Shown here: piece by piece, positions 61,988 to 64,000 of the stretch
Numbering within the stretch: position 1 is the first letter of the stretch
Layout: each line of letters opens with the position of its first letter
NCBI GenBank assembly: GCA_963729695.1
Contig: CAVSOT010000003.1
Span: forward strand, 62,001-126,000
Direction: 5' to 3'
From: PALSA-693 sp963729695
GTDB lineage: Bacteria > Actinomycetota > Acidimicrobiia > Acidimicrobiales > Palsa-688
DNA: 64,000 bases
Notes under the pieces: generated by a model
Seen by the model: only the letters and a program-made list of their open reading frames with translations
Database searches by the model: none
Told to the model about the DNA's origin: nothing
Position numbers and translations under genes: made by a program

Positions 61988-62589
61988 CGACGCCAGGGCG
62001 ATTCATCGTGCTGGAGGGCAACGAGGCCAGCGGGAAGTCCACCCAGGCCCCTCGCCTGGCGGCCACCCTGGGGGCGATCCTGACTCGCGAGCCCGGTGGG
62101 ACCGCGGCCGGCGAACGGATACGGGCCCTCCTCCTCGACCTTGATCTTCGGTCGCTCGACCGGCGGGCCGAGACGCTCCTGCTCCTCGCCGCCCGGGCCC
62201 AACACGTCGCCGAGGTCATCGCCCCGGCGTTGCGGGCCGGGCGCGACGTGGTGTGTGATCGCTTCACCGGTTCGACCGTGGCCTATCAGGGCTACGGCCG
62301 AGGTTTGGAGCCGGCCGAGGTGGCGTGTTTGTCGGGATGGGCCGCGGCGGGAGTGCAACCCGATCGGGTCGTACTGCTGCAGATCCCTGCGGAAGTGGCG
62401 GCCGCTCGTCTGGCCCGCCGATCCGGCCGGCTGGACCGGATGGAGGGCCAGGGGGCGGCGTTCTTCGTCAGAGTCGAACAGGGGTATGCGGCCCAGGCGG
62501 CGTCTGATCCGGCCCACTGGCGGGTGGTCGATGGGTCGGGCTCAGAGGAAGACGTGGCCACCCGGGTCGCGGAAGCCGTCCAAGGCTGA
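61984..62589 (+). CDS. tmk: Thymidylate kinase, probable CTG start
   Basis: A 201-residue dTMP kinase: strand-plus-P-loop RFIVLEGNEASGKST, the DRX motif VVCDRFTGSTVAYQGYGRG, PDRVVLLQIPAEVAAAR and the lid RRSGRLDRMEG. The P-loop reads GNEASGKST rather than the commoner EGxxGAGKST. A GTG at 62008 would delete most of the first beta-strand. A CTG at 61984 overlaps the topA stop as CTGA and restores the full N-terminus (TTPGRFIVLEG), so it is the likely start. The protein makes dTDP for DNA synthesis. Confidence 0.9.
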   Translation: MTTPGRFIVLEGNEASGKSTQAPRLAATLGAILTREPGGTAAGERIRALLLDLDLRSLDRRAETLLLLAARAQHVAEVIAPALRAGRDVVCDRFTGSTVAYQGYGRGLEPAEVACLSGWAAAGVQPDRVVLLQIPAEVAAARLARRSGRLDRMEGQGAAFFVRVEQGYAAQAASDPAHWRVVDGSGSEEDVATRVAEAVQG

Positions 62590-62888
62590 GTGGCCCGGCG
62601 GCCCGGCGGCCCGGCGCAGGAGTCGCGCGGCCCGCTCCGGTCCGGGTGACAATAACCAAATTGGGTTGGTGAAAAACGGCCCATCTGCGGGCTTGGCCGG
62701 CCGCCCCCCGCGTCGTACCTTGACATTGGCAGAACTCATCCAACGAGATCACTAGAAATAGTGGGGCGGCGATTTGACCATGTCAAGGCTACGGAGGACG
62801 TCATTATTCACGTCCCTCTCGGTGCGGTTTCACGCCCACCGTGGGGCGATGTGGATTGGAATCAGCTTCGACCGAACGGGAGCCGGCC
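62590..62888. other. Intergenic region before the second glycosyltransferase locus
   Basis: About 300 bp without a gene and less GC-rich than its surroundings (62.65-62.88 kb). It holds TTGACA at 62720-62725 without a convincing -10, and the palindromic TTGAC-N3-GTCAA at 62774-62786. Confidence 0.5.
62774..62786. promoter_or_regulatory. TTGAC-N3-GTCAA palindrome
   Basis: Perfect 5-bp arms around CAT, about 100 bases upstream of the glycosyltransferase ATG. This is typical operator geometry; the regulator is unknown. Confidence 0.35.
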
Positions 62889-63698
62889 ATGGCGCTCACG
62901 GTTGATAGCCAGTCCGTCGATACCTCTTTTGCGATATCTCCTATCCTCCCGGTAGAGAAGCTGACGCCGCGGGTCAGCCTCGTGGTGCCAGCCCGGAACG
63001 AGGCTCGCAATATCTCGACGGTCCTGAGCGGAATTCCGGACTGCGTCGACGAAGTCATCCTGGTGGACGGCAACTCGACGGACGCCACCGTAGCTATGGC
63101 GATTCACTGTCGCCCTGATATCCGCGTGGTCGGCCAAGATGTGCCCGGGAAAGGCGCCGCCCTTCGCGCCGGATTTCTGGCTGCCACTGGCGATGTCATC
63201 GTCATGATAGATGCCGATGGCAGCATGTCCGCCCAGGAGATCCCGCATTTTCTCTGGTATCTGGAGCACGGCTTCGATCTGGTCAAAGGATCGCGATTTG
63301 TTTCGGGTGGTGGGTCGAGCGATATCACGGCGTTGCGCCGGGCGGGCAATCGGGCGTTGCTGGCCACGGTCAATGTCCTTTACCACGCCCAACTGACCGA
63401 TCTCTGCTACGGGTTTTGTGCCTTTCGCCGCTGCTGGCTGGAGAGCCTCGATCTCAAGGCCATCGGTTTCGAGATCGAGACCGAGATGACCATCCACGCC
63501 TTGCGGGCGGGCCTCCGCGTCACCGAAGTGCCCAGCTTCGAGCTGCCCCGGCGAAACGGGCGATCCGGGTTGCGAACGTTCCGCGACGGTTGGCGGGTTC
63601 TGCAGACGGTCGTCCAGCACCGTTGGTCCGTCGGAGAACCCATCACCCCCTCTACTCCCGAGCTGCCGGCTGCATCCATCGGCATGCTCGGCGAGTGA
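62889..63698 (+). CDS. Family 2 glycosyltransferase (dolichol/polyprenyl-phosphate sugar transferase-like)
   Basis: A 269-residue GT2 enzyme: VSLVVPARNEARNISTVLSGIP, VILVDGNSTDATVAMA, DVPGKGAALRAGFLAATGDVIVMIDADGSMS with the metal DAD, and KGSRFVSGGGSSD. It resembles DPM1/GtrB-type enzymes that move a sugar from an NDP-sugar to polyprenyl phosphate. No membrane anchor is seen. The ATG follows GGGAG by eight bases. The next gene overlaps its stop as TGATG. Confidence 0.88.
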   Translation: MALTVDSQSVDTSFAISPILPVEKLTPRVSLVVPARNEARNISTVLSGIPDCVDEVILVDGNSTDATVAMAIHCRPDIRVVGQDVPGKGAALRAGFLAATGDVIVMIDADGSMSAQEIPHFLWYLEHGFDLVKGSRFVSGGGSSDITALRRAGNRALLATVNVLYHAQLTDLCYGFCAFRRCWLESLDLKAIGFEIETEMTIHALRAGLRVTEVPSFELPRRNGRSGLRTFRDGWRVLQTVVQHRWSVGEPITPSTPELPAASIGMLGE

Positions 63699-64000
63699 TG
63701 GTGGCGGTCGGAGCACCCCGGTCAACCGTTGCGAGCTGGAGTGCCACTGAAGACGCGCCGATCGACGTCGACGACATCGACATGGATGCCGTCCTTCCGT
63801 CGCTGGCGCCGTCGACGGATCCTCTCCGTTGCCGGCAGGTCCTGGCCCTCGTTCGGGTCCACTCCCATCCGGTAGGGACCGTCCTGCTGCGGGTGGGCCC
63901 CGGCGGCCTAGCGCCCTCCGAGCTCACTCGCCGCGTTGATGACGAGCTCGGGCCTGAGATTGCCGGGCACCTCCGGCGGGATGGACTCGCCGGTCTGGAC
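63698..64000 (+). CDS. N-terminal part of an unidentified protein (cut by window end)
   Basis: The frame is open from the ATG at 63698, overlapping the glycosyltransferase stop, to the window end (101 codons). Visible segments are DAPIDVDDIDMDAVLPSLA, QVLALVRVHSHPVGTVLLRV and GLAPSELTRRVDDELGPEI. Proteins starting this way next to glycosyltransferases are often glycosyltransferases with an N-terminal extension, but no catalytic motif is in view, so the function is left open. Confidence 0.6.
   Translation, partial: MVAVGAPRSTVASWSATEDAPIDVDDIDMDAVLPSLAPSTDPLRCRQVLALVRVHSHPVGTVLLRVGPGGLAPSELTRRVDDELGPEIAGHLRRDGLAGLD

Noticed and set aside
62720..62758. TTGACA plus TAGAAA as a sigma-70-type promoter before the second glycosyltransferase
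   Set aside because: The spacing is 27 bases, far outside the working range.

Overview
The window is GC-rich, densely packed DNA that reads as a chromosome segment of an actinobacterium. Supporting this are glnE, a Hanks-type Ser/Thr kinase, a STAS/RsbW-type switch, a K+-independent H+-pyrophosphatase and many GTG starts. The class is not resolved. Neighbouring genes very often overlap by an NTGA start/stop (ATGA, GTGA, TTGA and, apparently twice, CTGA). No rRNA, tRNA, CRISPR array or insertion sequence was seen. Several genes carry frameshifts, concentrated at 1.5-5 kb, 24 kb and 34-41 kb. These may be sequencing indels or real decay.

Region 1 (about 1-29.6 kb) is a carrier-protein and surface-glycan cluster. 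It contains a Wzz-like chain-length protein (partial); an operon of acyltransferase, ACP, FkbH and glycosyltransferase; a divergent FAD/NAD(P)-binding protein; and a tightly overlapping operon of carrier protein, acyl-CoA dehydrogenase-like protein, aminoacyl-tRNA-synthetase-like amino acid:carrier-protein ligase, DUF1839 protein and GH2 protein. Further on are a second acyltransferase, a double alpha/beta hydrolase, two GNAT/FemAB-like transferases, a MetA-like homoserine acyltransferase, a molybdopterin oxidoreductase with membrane domain, UDP-glucose dehydrogenase and UDP-xylose synthase, a VOC protein, a broken O-acetylhomoserine sulfhydrylase, a stand-alone adenylation enzyme, two methyltransferases and a dedicated holo-ACP synthase. 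A short element, TGTATCA(A/C), recurs just upstream of gene starts at ten places in this region and was not noticed in front of genes elsewhere. It probably marks a co-regulated system. My inference is that the cluster loads glyceryl and aminoacyl units onto free-standing carrier proteins and transfers them to a xylose-containing surface polysaccharide or glycolipid.

Region 2 (29.8-33.7 kb) holds an NRAMP-like transporter with non-canonical metal-site motifs, paired with a soluble PRC/MgtE-N/CBS protein, followed by a VOC protein. Region 3 (33.8-43.5 kb) is an operon of surface FN3-like protein, MoxR, DUF58, transglutaminase-like protein and Ser/Thr kinase, with two heavily frameshifted genes. 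Region 4 (43.5-52.6 kb) has glnE, a non-coding stretch with a duplicated inverted-repeat unit, a TetR-MFS efflux pair with an operator-like palindrome, nadE, and a second TetR gene overlapped by an unknown gene.

Region 5 (52.6-64 kb) begins with a 45-bp imperfect palindrome and a 23-residue membrane microprotein. It continues with a HAD phosphatase, STAS and RsbW-type genes, a DtxR-type regulator overlapping hppA, dedA, topA, tmk, and a second glycosyltransferase locus cut by the window end.
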